A DNA stretch of 64,000 nt from positions 45,203,676 through 45,267,675 of the forward strand of contig CM049311.1 in the NCBI GenBank assembly GCA_026874595.1. Reading direction: 5' to 3'. Positions 11,218-22,791 of the stretch are shown piece by piece. Every line of letters starts with the position of its first letter. The stretch's first letter is position 1. A program made the position numbers and the translations under genes. The notes below the pieces were generated by a model. It made no database searches. It saw only the letters and a list, made by a program, of their open reading frames with translations, and had not been told where the DNA came from. The DNA comes from Sipunculus nudus (lineage: Eukaryota > Annelida > Sipuncula > Golfingiida > Sipunculidae).

Positions 11218-14200
11218 TAGCGAACCTGTGAGCTTATGCGATAGTGTGCCGTCGTCCGGCGTCCGGCGTCCGTCAGCCGTTGTCCGAAGTCTGTACTTTA
11301 ACCCATACTATCTTGAAAACGGCAAGAGGTAGCATCACGAAATTTTATGCAAAAAATGAGTCATCTAAAAAACTATATCGGATTTTGCTTAATTTTTGGC
11401 TAACTGCATTTTCTTAGATTTTATAGGGAAAAAGCTAAAAAAGCTTTCAAAATCTTCTTCTCCAAAACTGTTCAGCCAAATTGTCTAATATTTCACAGAA
11501 ATGATTCCTGGAATAATCTTTCTCAAGTTTGTTCGAATGGTTTAAGTTAGGTGATTTTTGGCTGAGTTACAGGAAGTTGAACTTAGTCATCTGTCCATAA
11601 AAGCATACTAAAATTACAATTTCAGAAAAGGCTGGAGCTATCATCACCAAATTTTATGCCAATGTTGTTCACATGAGACATATCTGAAATTGAGGTATTG
11701 GTGGCGCCACCTGCATCGACCTTTTTTGTACGGGGGTCATCAGTGCCCGTATCATACTGAAGGCTACAAAAAACTTCTTCTCTGAAACCATATTGCCAAA
11801 TAGTTTAATATCGCACAGAACTGATCCTAGGGTAGTGCTTTCTGAAATTTTTTCAAATGGTCTTAGTTCAGTGACTTTTGGCTGAGTTATGGGAAGCTGA
11901 ATTTAGTCATATGCTGTAACAGCCCATTTTAGCTCAGTGGCTACAAAGATCTTCTCCTCAAAAACCACTGGGCCAAATTCTTAAACCTCACACATTAATT
12001 ATCCTTAGATGTTGATAATTCAAATTTGTTCAAATGGTTTTGGTTCAGTGATTTTTGACTGAGTTATGGGAAGCTTAACTTAGCCATTTTGCTGTATTTT
12101 CCCATATGATTTATAAACCTGTAAATTTTTTTTTGACTGACCCTACTGAGGCCAATTTGTTTAATATTTTACAAGAATAATCCCCTGATTAATTCTTATA
12201 ATAATTGTCTTTTATGGTTCCAAAGAATGAATTTTGGCTGAATTATAAAGGTTCAATTGAGTCATTTTACCATATATGTTAGCTGTGTGAAGCAGATACA
12301 CAGATACATCTAGATACATCTAGACTGGCACCAGTTTATCAGCATTTATTACATCATGCCTCTAGACATTTAGATTTCAGGTTATCTATGGTTAATATTG
12401 ACAAGAATGTTTTTTAAAAGCTTTTAAAAAATGTAGATTTATGATTTTTAGATATTCCTCATGCCAGGCAATGTTTACAATCACAGCTATACAGCTCTCT
12501 GTGGGTATATTAAGACGGCTGTACATGGATTATAAATAATTGGTATCCATAGTCAAATTAATTCAAGATTTTGCCATCAGTGAGATGTATCTGTATTACA
12601 ATTTTGCATTCAATATGCATCTGTATTAATTTTTAGTGAACCTGTGAACTAATGCGATGGTGTGGCGGCGTTTGTCTTCTGTACTTTTACCCATACTATT
12701 TTGAAAATGATTGGAGCTAGCTTCATGAAATTTAATGCAAAAAATTAGCCATCTGAAAATGTTCTTAAATTTTATAGAGAAAAAGCTAAAAATACCTTTA
12801 AAAATCTTCTACTCCGAAACACTCAAGCCAAATTGTTCAATATTTCACAGAAATAATCTTTTATACCATCTCCCTCAATTTTGTTCAGGAATTTCAACTT
12901 AGTCATCTGTCCAAAAAAGCATACTAAAATGACAGTCTCAGAAACAGCCAGAGCTATCATCACCAAATTTTTTGCCAGTGTTGGTCACATGAGTCGTATA
13001 TGAAATTCAGGTATTGGTGGCACCACCTGAATTGACCTATTTTTGTACGGGGGTCATTGGTCATCTGTACATTAATCCATAATTTCTCAGGAATAGCAGG
13101 AGCTACCATTCCCAGATTTTATGCAATAATCTGTCACATATCAAATTTTGAGGGATTGAGCTTATTTTTTTGCTATCTGCATTTACTTAGATTTTATAAG
13201 GAAAAAGCTGACAATATTTTAAAAGTCGTCTTCTTGTAGACGGTCCAGCCAAATTGTTAAATATTTTACATAAATGATCCCAGAGGCAAGCCCTCTCAAG
13301 TTTGTTCAAATGGATTGCATTTGATGAATTTTAGTGGAGTTACACAAATTTGAACAGTCATTTGGCCAAGTAAGCATACTGACATAGTACTCTCAGAAAT
13401 GACAGAGGCTAGCATTACCAGGTATTGAGCAAATGTTGGTCACATGACTCATATTTGAAGTTGTAGATTTAGTGGTGCCACCTACATTGACCTGTTTTTT
13501 ATGGGCAAAAAAACTCATAATTTTAGCCTCTTTCAGCTTAATGATGAAACTGTCAAGTTGAATTGTTCAATTTTTCAAAAGAATTATCCTAGGACATGGT
13601 TCTTTCAATCATATCAGAATATACTGAGTTTGTTGATTTTTGGTTGAGTTGTGAAAAGCTTAAGTTGGTCTTATGGCCATTATTATGTCTTTTTCAAACT
13701 GAGGACTGCAATAGTGTTCTTCTACAAAATTATTATTTCAATTATATCTTCTGTAACATTGCACAAAAATTATTCATAGGTGGCCTATGTTCAAGTTTAC
13801 TAGAATGATTTTTGGCAGAACTATTGGACCTTAAACAATGAAGTACTGCATCTTTTATTATTCTAGATATTTTGATAAAAAGTTTATGAATATGTCGGCT
13901 TGAAAAAAGAAATTTTAACCAAAGTCTTTCAGTATGTGTAAACAGATATACCAACAGGCCAAGATTGAATCAGTATCTTTAAATATGATGAGAAACTGCC
14001 AACGGTTTCAGATTTGGGAACAGATCAAGAGTTCATTCAGTGCAGCCAGATATAGGTCAAGAGTTCAATCAGTGCAGCCAAGCACATGACATGTGATCAA
14101 GGGTGACATGTGAACACCTCATGGGCACCATGTGATCACATCATGTGATCACCTCAGGGCAGGGCCCCTGCATGAGCTTTATCATGGTGTGGCTACTATT

Positions 14201-14943
14201 TCAGATTTGGCAACAGGCTAGAGGTCAGTCTGGATCTATTTATAGCTTTGGCAGACTGCCAACTGTATCAGATTTAAGAGTTCACTCAGTGCAGCCAGGT
14301 ATGGGTCAGGAGTTTACTCAGTGCAGTAGCTGCATTCTATTTATAGCTTTGGCAGCCTGCCAACTGTGTCAGATTATGCAACAGGTCAAGAGTTCACTCA
14401 GTGCAGCCAGGTACAGGTCAAAAGTTCACTCAGTCTAGCCAGGTCCAGGTCATGAGTTCACTCAGTGCAATAGTCTGAGCAAGCAATTTGTCACAGTTCA
14501 CTTGGGGCAACAGCCTTTCTCACCTATTCCTGGTCAGCCCCATGCATCAGACTCGAGGTAAGTTTGATGTATTGGCCTAATATTTTGACCTGTCAATGTG
14601 TCTTTGATGGCTTTCTCGCTCACAAGACAGGTGTCGCCACCTACCATGACTTTTGCACACGTTTTTCTCAGGAGGGGTTTGATATATCAGTCTGAAATTG
14701 GGCTTATGTATATATCTCTGATAGCTTCGTTGTATACAAGACTGGTGGTGCCAGCGACAGACTTTTTAGTGTTGTGTGCACCTATGCCAGAATTTCAGCA
14801 GTGATGTTTGTTTAATTGTTTCTTATTCAAAATGTTTAGTACTTGCATAGTTCATATACATGAAAAGTAATGGTCCAGCATTGAAGCATTATACCTGGTG
14901 TATTTCCCAATGCACAGGTTCGCATTAGGCCTGTAGGCCTTGT
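11218..14943 (+). mobile_element. G-family Helitron-like element, complete, composite
   Basis: The 5' end is TAGCGAACCTGTGAGC followed by a GTCCGGCGTCC-type microsatellite. The 3' end is GCACAGGTTCGCATT, the palindromic stem AGGCCTGTAGGCCT and TGTT. GCGAACCTGTG at 5' is the inverse of CACAGGTTCGC at 3'. Excision restores the T1 text agattttt|tgtcagggatg seen elsewhere, a T|T insertion. A second G 5' end occurs inside at about 12633, so this is either two G copies fused or a nested start. The core has diverged repeats of about 200 bp and a perfect GGTGGCGCCACC at 11700. Confidence 0.85.
14026..14470 (+). repeat. Short tandem words in the G core (TCAAGAGTTCACTCAGTGCA)
   Basis: The phrase AAGAGTTCAYTCAGTGCAGC recurs at irregular spacing among TTTGGCAGACTGCCAACTG units. 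The same cluster is found in the other G copies near 19690-19950, 25080-25600 and 54170-54260. It is an old, shuffled minisatellite. TTGGCAGACTGCCAA is itself an inverted repeat. Confidence 0.7.
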
Positions 14944-16440
14944 TGTCAGGGATGTAACATTTAATCAAGATTCATTTGAATACCCAAAATTAGTTCTGAA
15001 TTTTTCAAATTTTATAAGTTATTAGTATAAATATAAAATTAGTACCTTAAATTTTGCCCAACTTTGACCATGGCATGTTTGTTTCCTGTGAGCACTGTTG
15101 ATATAATTTTCATATCATGCACATATAAAAATTTCAGCTTTTTAGTTTAAAAAGCTGAAAGAAATTGGCCAAAAATTGTAGCTTTTATTAATGTTTTTAT
15201 GAGACCATGTCAGACCTTTGCTCTCTGTAGCACCTCTTGAGTCACCTGCATGTTGACCTTGTTGAACTTTCAGCAAATTATGCATGCTTGAGGCGAGGCA
15301 TAAACTGGGGCTCCAGGCAGCTTATTATATAATGGCCAGCCACAGTTGATCCAGGTGTCCAACCCAACTCATCCAGTAGTTTTAACCAACAACATAACAA
15401 TAAACAATAAATTAATAAATTTTTATTGGTTTTTAATAACAAATTAAAGAAAAAAAGAAAAGGAATTTGTTAGTTGATAATAACAGGAAATTAACTTGCA
15501 GTTACCGATGATATAAGAATCTTGTATCGATGGATAGAATGTCACATATTCCAAATAACACCATGCAGTCACCTATGGTATTTTTCGGTTCAATTTTAAT
15601 GATAAAAAAGTAAATCATATTTTTCATTACTAATCATTAGGGATCATATGAAGGAAATTAATAATGGACAAAGATGCAGTTGATAATATTATTATCTAGA
15701 TTCCTACTGTGTCTATAGTTAGTACATTGATGTGAAATTAGTCCAAAATGAATATATTACATTTTTTTTAATATAAATAAAAGCCATAAAACCAGGTACT
15801 TATGATCATTATTTAAATGTGTGAATTTTGTATATTCTGGATTATCAACATCATTGTTTGGTTAAAACTGAATAAATACCAGACATGGTGCGAATACTTT
15901 GCAATTGTATTTAAACACAAACATGAATATGTACTCCATTATAAAATTTCTTTCATAAGAATGGGAATTCAGGTAAAAATGAAAGTATATGAAAACCAGT
16001 GCAAATACTTTCAAAATGTATTAATGAATGCATTCATTAATATATTCTTTAATATTATTTTAATAATCATTTCAGTTATATTTTATTTGAAAAAATCATA
16101 CTATTCTCTTATTATTTTTAATAAAAATTATATTTGGGACAATATTTGTATTTTTTTTAATAAATAGTTAAACTCTTATATTATATGTTCTGCTTATAAG
16201 TTATATGGCCAAGTCAAAATCTGTGTGAAAGTAGTACTCCATTTGTTAATAAAATAAATGAAATCAATCCTCTTCCCTGTCTCCAAAGGTACTATCAAAA
16301 TCATACATAAGCTAAACAACAACAACTCATAATACAGCTTATATTTATTACCACACAAAACCAGCATGTGCCTCATTTCTAAATAATATTTTTTTATCAT
16401 ATATAACAGCTGAGCATCGTGACCCATAGGTCCCTTGTCT

Positions 16441-16778
16441 TATGATTTCTTTCTTAATAAAAATTATTTTGGCACAATATTTGTTATTAAATTTTAATAA
16501 ATAGTTAAACTCTTTTAAAATATGTGCTGCTTACGAGTTATATGGCCAAGTCAAAATCTGTGTGACAATAGCACTCCATTTGTTAATAAAATAAATGAAA
16601 TCAATCCTCTTCCCTGTCTCCAAAGATACTATCAAAATCATACATAAGCTAAACATCAACAACTCATAATAAAGCTTATATTTATTACCACAGAAAAAAA
16701 ACAAGCATGTGCCTCTTTCCCAAATCATATTTTTATCATATATAACAGCTGAGCGCAGTGACCCATGGGTCCCTTGTT
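16441..16778 (+). mobile_element. Second, tandem T1 3' end
   Basis: This repeats the last 330 bp of T1 immediately after a complete T1 terminus, ending in GCGCAGTGACC, the perfect palindrome GACCCATGGGTC and CCTTGTTTT. It is a separate, more diverged copy and not a duplication of its neighbour, judging by many private changes. Confidence 0.75.
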
Positions 16779-17040
16779 TTATCTTTACCAAGAAGGCTGC
16801 CTTTTCAGCAAATCTGCACTGTGCTAACTGCATTGCCCTGAGAGCGACAATCACTGATTCAATCGAGCATATGCGTGTCAAGCTCTGGGTAGAAAGCATG
16901 ATGTTGGCTCTTTTATATTTCGGCATTTTCTCTAGTTGTGGTTTCGATCTTTTCCACAGTTGCACATTGCTTTTGTCAAAGCCAATATTCTGGTTCTTTT
17001 CAGCATACTGAACAACGCTGTTGTATACGACGAATTGCAA
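16779..17040 (-). pseudogene. Pogo/Tigger-type transposase fragment, N-terminal DNA-binding region
   Basis: Read on the minus strand from about 17040, the frame is open for some 87 codons. It contains SVVQYAEKNQN, VQLWKRSKPQLEKMPKYKRA and SVIVALRAMQLAQ. These match the order and spacing of the psq/CENP-B type helix-turn-helix region of pogo-like transposases, where VVxYAEExxN, VxxWRKxKxxLEKMPKxKxA and a later IRxxALxxAK segment are typical. In the intact family this domain binds the element's terminal repeats. There is no DDE catalytic domain. The frame runs on into antisense T1 3'-end sequence, giving a chimeric frame of about 169 codons that stops at 16531. No ATG precedes the conserved part. 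I recognised it by motif; no search was run. It is a fragment, not a working gene. Confidence 0.75.
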
Positions 17041-17049
17041 GGCATGATG

Positions 17050-18564
17050 GCATAATGTTAGATGTCCCTAAGATCTCCTTCCAAGCCAAAAACTGGGTCT
17101 CTGTGACTTTTTTTATTTGAGAAATTAAGGAAAACCTCAATTTTTTTATGAAAATCATTTTTACACTTCAGGAATGCTAATATCAAAACCTATGATCTGA
17201 ATTTGATCATATAAAAATTGCATTTTCTTCCATACATTTCCTATGTACATTCCAAAAATTAGGTCAGTATTGCGTAATTTGTTGAACTTATGGGCCCAAA
17301 CATAATGCAACTTGAAAAAAAATAAGGAAATATATTTACTCACTCAACATAATAATTCTTGAAGCTAGGGACTTTTTTTCAGGGATATAACTTCATTTAA
17401 TCAAGATTCAATTGTACACCAAAAATTAGATCTGAATTTTGCAAGTTATTAGCATAAATATAAAATCAGTACCTTAAATTTGCCCAACTTTGGCCATGGC
17501 ACTTTTTTTTCCAGTATGTACTGTGGATTTTATATTCACAGCATGTACACACAAGGATATAATCTGTTAAAATCTTGAATTTTAAAATAAAAGCTAAAAA
17601 ATTAGGCTAGTTATTGATTTTTTGTGGAGGCTCATGTTGTATTTCCTTACATTGTCAAGCAGCCCACTTAGGGATCACTGTAGGTCATTCAGTATAACTC
17701 TCTTAGCCTGGGGTGTTGTTATGTAATCCCATCACTCCTGCAAGCCCTCTCTTGGTTGAGCTAATTCAGGCTGTCTGCAGTTAATAGCACAGGGAGTCTC
17801 TCTCTCTCCCCCCCCCCCCCTCCCAACCACACCCAATTCTGTTGACAGACCTGTATTATAAACAAGATGAATAATTTCCCATATTTCAGCAACCAACCGT
17901 AACAACAGAGACTCCTCCCCCACCGACCCCTTCAAAACACAGGATTAATAACAAGATGAATCTTATAACTTTAATGTTAAATTAATTCTTTTTGTTGAGA
18001 CTTGGACAATTTTTTATTTTTAAAGATAAAAATGATCAGGAATTGAATTCTAACATTCAAATGTGATAAAATATTATGATCTAATGTAAGTGCTAATTGA
18101 CTAGATTTAAGAAGATATAAATACTTTGTTGCATTTGTCTCTCTTAAAGTTGGCCGGGCCTAGGTGTGAATAATACTATTAAACTAAGTTTTAAAATCAG
18201 AAATATTGGTCAAACTTTGTGGAAATAATTTTTAAATCATATGGCCATATATTTAACTATTGAAAACTTAATTTCTTCACACATTCTTTGTTTATGAAAT
18301 GTAACTCTCATATAACACTTACTGTTGGCCCATTTTTCCCTTGGTGCATCATAAAATGGTTTCAGGCCACACGATTTTTACACAGTGCATATGTTTTAGC
18401 TTATGTCCATTATTCTATAATCTACAGAGTTTAATTTTAGCAGCTCCATTTTCTCTTTGCTTTTGAAATGCTAATATACATAAACCAAAAGAAATAAGAA
18501 TATTTTGTATTTGCTAATATTGTCCAAAATTTAGCTGAGCGATGTGACCCATGGGTCCCTTGTT
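17050..18564 (+). mobile_element. T-family element, 5'-truncated, with exon-like cassette
   Basis: It begins inside T1 at CATAATGTTAGATGTCCC, directly joined to the transposase fragment. It ends in TAGCTGAGCGATGTGACC, the palindrome GACCCATGGGTC and CCTTGTTTT. The region 17640-18170 differs from standard T1 but matches 55970-56480, so these two copies form a subfamily. It includes a C13-14 run near 17810. Confidence 0.75.
17890..17942 (+). other. Exon-like 53-nt cassette, copy 1
   Basis: A pyrimidine-rich ATATTTCAG acceptor precedes 53 nt that read QPTVTTETPPPPTPSKH in one frame. The cassette is C-rich against a T-rich background. The text AACAAGATGAAT flanks it on both sides. No GT donor follows CACAG. 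A second copy lies at 56200 in another T copy of the same subfamily. It could be a captured exon piece; coding is unproven. Confidence 0.45.
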
Positions 18565-20354
18565 TTCTTACTGCATTTTCTTAGATTTTATAGGGAAAAA
18601 GCTTAAAAAGCTTTAAAAATCTTCTTCTCCGAAACTGTCCAGCCAATTTGTCCAATATTTCACAGAAATGATTCCTGAAACAATCTTTCTCAAGTTTGTT
18701 CGAATGGTTCCAGTTTGGAGACTTTGGCCGAGTTACAGTAGGTTGAACTTAGTTAACTATGCAAAAAAGCATATTAAAATTTAAATCTCAGAAACAGCTG
18801 GAGCTATCATCACCAAATTTTATGCCAATGTTGGTCACATAGGTCATATCTGAAAGTGAGGTATTGGTGGCGCCACCTGCATTGGCCTTTTTTGTACGGG
18901 GTCATCAGTGCCTGTATCACACTGACGGCTACAAAAAACTTCTCTGAAACCATATGACAAAATTGTTTAATATCGCACAGATATGATCCTAGGGTAGTGC
19001 TTTCTGAAGTTTGTTCAAATGGTGTCAGTTCAGTGATTTTTGGCTGAGTTATGGTAAGCTGAATTTAGTCATATGCCATAACATCCAACATGAATGATTT
19101 TTGGCTGAATTATAAAGATTGAATTGAGTCATTTTACCATATATGTTAGCTGTGTGATGCTGTTACATCTAGCCTGGCACATGTTTATCAGCATCTAATA
19201 CATCATGCCACTAGACATTTAGATTTCAGGTTATCTTTGGTTAATATTGACAACAGCTTTTAAAAAAAATTTAGATTTATGATTTAAGTTATTCATCATA
19301 TCAGGCAGTGTTACAATCATGGATATTCAGCTCTCTGTGGCTATATAAGGACAACTGTACATGGATTATAAATTATTGGTATCCCTGCTCAACTTAATTC
19401 AAGAATTTGCCATCAATGAGATTTATCTGTATTTTAATTTTGCATTCGGTATGCATCTGTAATAATTTTACATATATTCATGATTTCTTTTTTTTTATAA
19501 AAAAGTCAGCTTGTATTGGGAAAATAAATTTCAAAGTTATTTCAAGTAGGGACCACTTTTGTGTACAGATGGCAGCACTTGGTTTACCATTAGCAGACTG
19601 CCAGTGCCATGATGTTGGCCATTAGCCAAGATGATGTCAGCCCTATAAATAGTTTTGGCACAGTGCCAGGATTGGAAGAAGTGAAGCGAGGTATAGGTCA
19701 AGAGTTCACTCAGTGCAGTAGCTGCATTCTGTTTATAGCTAGTTTTTGCAAACTGCTCATTGCATCATATTTGGCACCAAAGTTCAGCCTGAATCTATTT
19801 ATTGCTTTGGCAGACTGCCAACTGTGTCAGATTATGCAACAGGTCAAGAGTTCACGCAGTGCAGCCAGGTACAGGTCAAAAGTTCACTTAGTCTAGCCAG
19901 GTGCAGGTCAAAAGTTCACTCAATGCAGTGGCTTGAGGCAGCAATTTGTCACAGGTCACTCAGGGGCAACTGCCTTACTCACCTAAGCCTTGTCAGCCAA
20001 GTGCATCAAACTCTGGGGAAGTTTGATTTATTGGACTGATATTTTGACCTGTCTATGTGTCTTTGATGGTTTTCTCATTTACAAGACAGGGGGTGCCATC
20101 TACATTGATTTTTGCTGTGTATGCCCCTGCTTATTTCTACAGAGGAATTTAATACATCAGCCTAAAATTGGGCATGTTTATACATATCAGATAGCTTGAT
20201 AGTGTACAAGACTGGTGGCGCCACCTACAATAATTTTTGCACAGTGTATGTCCCTGCTTATTTCACAGGAGGGGTTTGACATATCAGTCTGACATTGGGT
20301 ATATGTATATATCTCTTTGTTGTATATAAGACTGGTGGTGCCAGCTACAATCAT

Positions 20355-22597
20355 TGTATCTGCCAAAACCGAGTTTTGCGGATACTATGTTTTCAGTCGG
20401 ATGTAGACGCTGCCGCCATAGCCAGATGGGTTTCCGGAGAACTCCTCCATAACCACTGGGCAGAATTTTTATGCCCCTGCCACAAAGTGGCCGGGGCATA
20501 TAGTTTTACCCATGTCCATCCTTCCGTCATTCCGTCATTCCGAAATCAGATAGTTGTACGGACTTTTTTTTGCAATGCCTGCAGATATTGGCCTGATTTT
20601 TGGTGTGTGGACAGATAATGACCAGTTACAGATCGAGTTCACGTTTTGTCCTGGTTGACCTACTTTTGACTGTTTTACGGCTCCTAAACTTAGAAAATTT
20701 CATGAAAAATAGACATTTTCATGACAAATACACATGTACGGACTTTTTTTTTGCAATGCCTGCAGATTTTGGGCTGATTTTTGGTTTGTGGGCAGATAAT
20801 GACCGGTTACAGATCGAGTTTGCATTTTGCCCTTGTTGACCTATTTTTGACCATATGACACCTTCTGAACTTAAAAATTTTTTACAAAATTTAACAAATG
20901 ATTCTAATTTGCCCCAGGCGGGGGCATTCGTGTCGTTCCGACACATCTAGTTTAAAATTCAGAATTATGATCGGTCACATGTGAACTGCTGCGCCCTCAT
21001 TTTTGTTTGACCACTGACCTTTCCTGTCTGCCCAGCGTCCAATTGTGCTTCTGTTTCCACAAATAAACCCACATATCTCAGGAACTGTTTGACCGATAAG
21101 GCTAAAGATTTTGCACAAATGTAGCCCTTGGAAGGCTTTATAACATACACTAAAAATGGTGGCGCCACGTGCAACCATTTTTGCACAGTGTCCATCTGTT
21201 CATCTGCCTTGGGATAAAAACACTCATATCTCTGCATTGGTTGGGCATATCCACCTGAAATTTTGCGTGTGTGTACATCCTTGACAGCTTTCTTGATTTT
21301 ATGACAGGTGGCGCCACCTACATTCCTTATGCTGCAGACATCCAAGCTCATATCTCAGGAACCATTTGACCGATTAGACAAAAATTTTGCATGTTTATAG
21401 ATCTCACATAGCTCTTTATCATACGCAAAACTGGTGGCGCGACCTGCAATCATTTTTGCAAAGCATCCATCTGTTTGTTTGCCGTGGGATAAAATCACTC
21501 GTATCTCGGAAGTGGTTTGACATATCTGCCTCAAATTTTGCATGTTTATACATCTTGGATAGTTTTCTGGATTTTTTGGCAGGTGGCGCCACCTAAATTT
21601 ATGTATATGCTGCAGACATTCAGGCTTATATCTCAGGAGTGGTTTGACATATCCCCCATAAATTTTGCCCCTGAAAATATCCCTTGTGTAAAGATCTCAC
21701 ATATCTCTTAATCATACACCAAATTGGTGGCGCCACCTGCCACCATTTTTGCACAGCGTCCGTTTGTTCATCTGCCTTGGGATAAAAACACTCATAAAGT
21801 CATATGTCTGCATTGGTAAGACTTATCCACCTGAAATTTTGCATGTGTATACATCCTGGACAGCTTTCTTGATTTTATGACAGGTGGCGCCACCTACATT
21901 CCTGTTTAAGCTGCAGACATCCAAGCTCATATCTCGGGAACCGTTTGACCAGTTGGGCCAAAATTTTGCATGTGTATAGATCTCCCATAGCTCTTTATCA
22001 TACACAAAAAGTGTGGTGCCACCTGCAACCATTTTTGCACAGCGTCTATCTGTTCATCTGCCTTGGAATAAAATCACTCATATCTCGGCAGTGGTTTGAC
22101 TTATCCACCTGAAATTTTGCAGGTTTATACATTCTTTACAGTTTTCTTGTTTTATGACAGGTGGTGCCACCTACATTCAAATTCATGCTGCAGACATCCA
22201 AGCTCATACCTCAGGAACCATTTGACCGATTGGGCAAAAATGTTGCATGTTTATAGATCTCACATAGCTCTTAATCATATACAAAATTGGTGGCGCCACC
22301 TGCCTACAGTTTTGCACAGCGTCCATCTGTTTGTCTGCGGGCCAAAATCACTCATATCTCAGTAGTGGTTTGACTTATCTGCCTAAAATTTTGTATGTTT
22401 ACACATCTTTGACAGCTTTCTGGATTTTGTGGTAGGTGGCCCAACCTACATACACATTTCGGCTGCAGACATCCAAGCTATTATGCAACACACATCACTC
22501 TGTTTCCCCTTGCCACTCAATCCATGCCTCACTTCACCTTTCCCACTCTGATTTTGGCGGATACACATAGTCCCTTGTTGACTACCCATATTCTAGT
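20355..22597 (+). mobile_element. C-family Helitron-like element, complete, with nested M element
   Basis: The 5' hairpin is TATCTGCCAAAAC / GTTTTGCGGATA. The 3' end is TTTTGGCGGATA followed by a decayed hairpin and ATTCTAGT. About five diverged 280-bp units carry palindrome positions at 21158, 21307, 21433, 21592, 21726, about 21882, about 22013 and about 22288; five of these are exact. It sits inside a G element, again between two T's, with no target duplication. Confidence 0.85.
20471..20951 (+). mobile_element. M-family Helitron-like element, complete short copy
   Basis: The 5' hairpin pairs ATGCCCC-t-GCCAC with GTGGC-c-GGGGCAT around an AAA loop. A CCTTCCGTCATTCCG microsatellite follows, then two copies of a 180-bp unit (TGTACGGACTTTTT ... 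GACCAGTTACAGATCGAG). The 3' end is GCCCCAGGCGGGGGCAT, the hairpin GTGTCGTTCCGACAC and ATCTAGT. It lies within the leader of the nested C element, in an ATTTTT run. Confidence 0.85.
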
Positions 22598-22791
22598 TTT
22601 TGTGTTGTGTGCACCCATGCCAGAATTGCAGCAGTGATGTTTGTTTAATTGCTTCTTCTTCTAAGTGTTTAGTACTTGCATTGTTCATACACATGTTACA
22701 CATGTTCTTGAAAAGTAATGATCCAGCATGGAAGCATTATACCTGGTGTAATCTCATCGCACAGGTTAGCATTAGGCCTGTAGGCCTTGTT

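Larger units (their letters stand above)
8347..16440 (+). mobile_element. T1 element split by two nested insertions
   Basis: The three pieces 8347-9168, 11121-11217 and 14944-16440 are colinear with the intact T1 copies at 36259 and 45901. The gaps hold a C element and a G element. The 5' end is missing; it begins at TTATTAAAAACC, just after the preceding T2 terminus. The 3' end at 16410-16440 reads CAGCTGAGCATCGTGACC, a GACCCATAGGTC hairpin and CCTTGTC. Confidence 0.85.
18566..22791 (+). mobile_element. G-family element, 5'-truncated, hosting C and M elements
   Basis: It begins at the internal G word CTGCATTTTCTTAG, right after a T terminus. It ends in ACAGGTTAGCATT, AGGCCTGTAGGCCT and TGTT. 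Perfect GGTGGCGCCACC occurs at 18866 and 20214. The nested C element at 20355-22597 splits it: removing that element joins tacaatcat to ttttgtgttgtg, as found uninterrupted at about 25908-25922. Confidence 0.8.
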
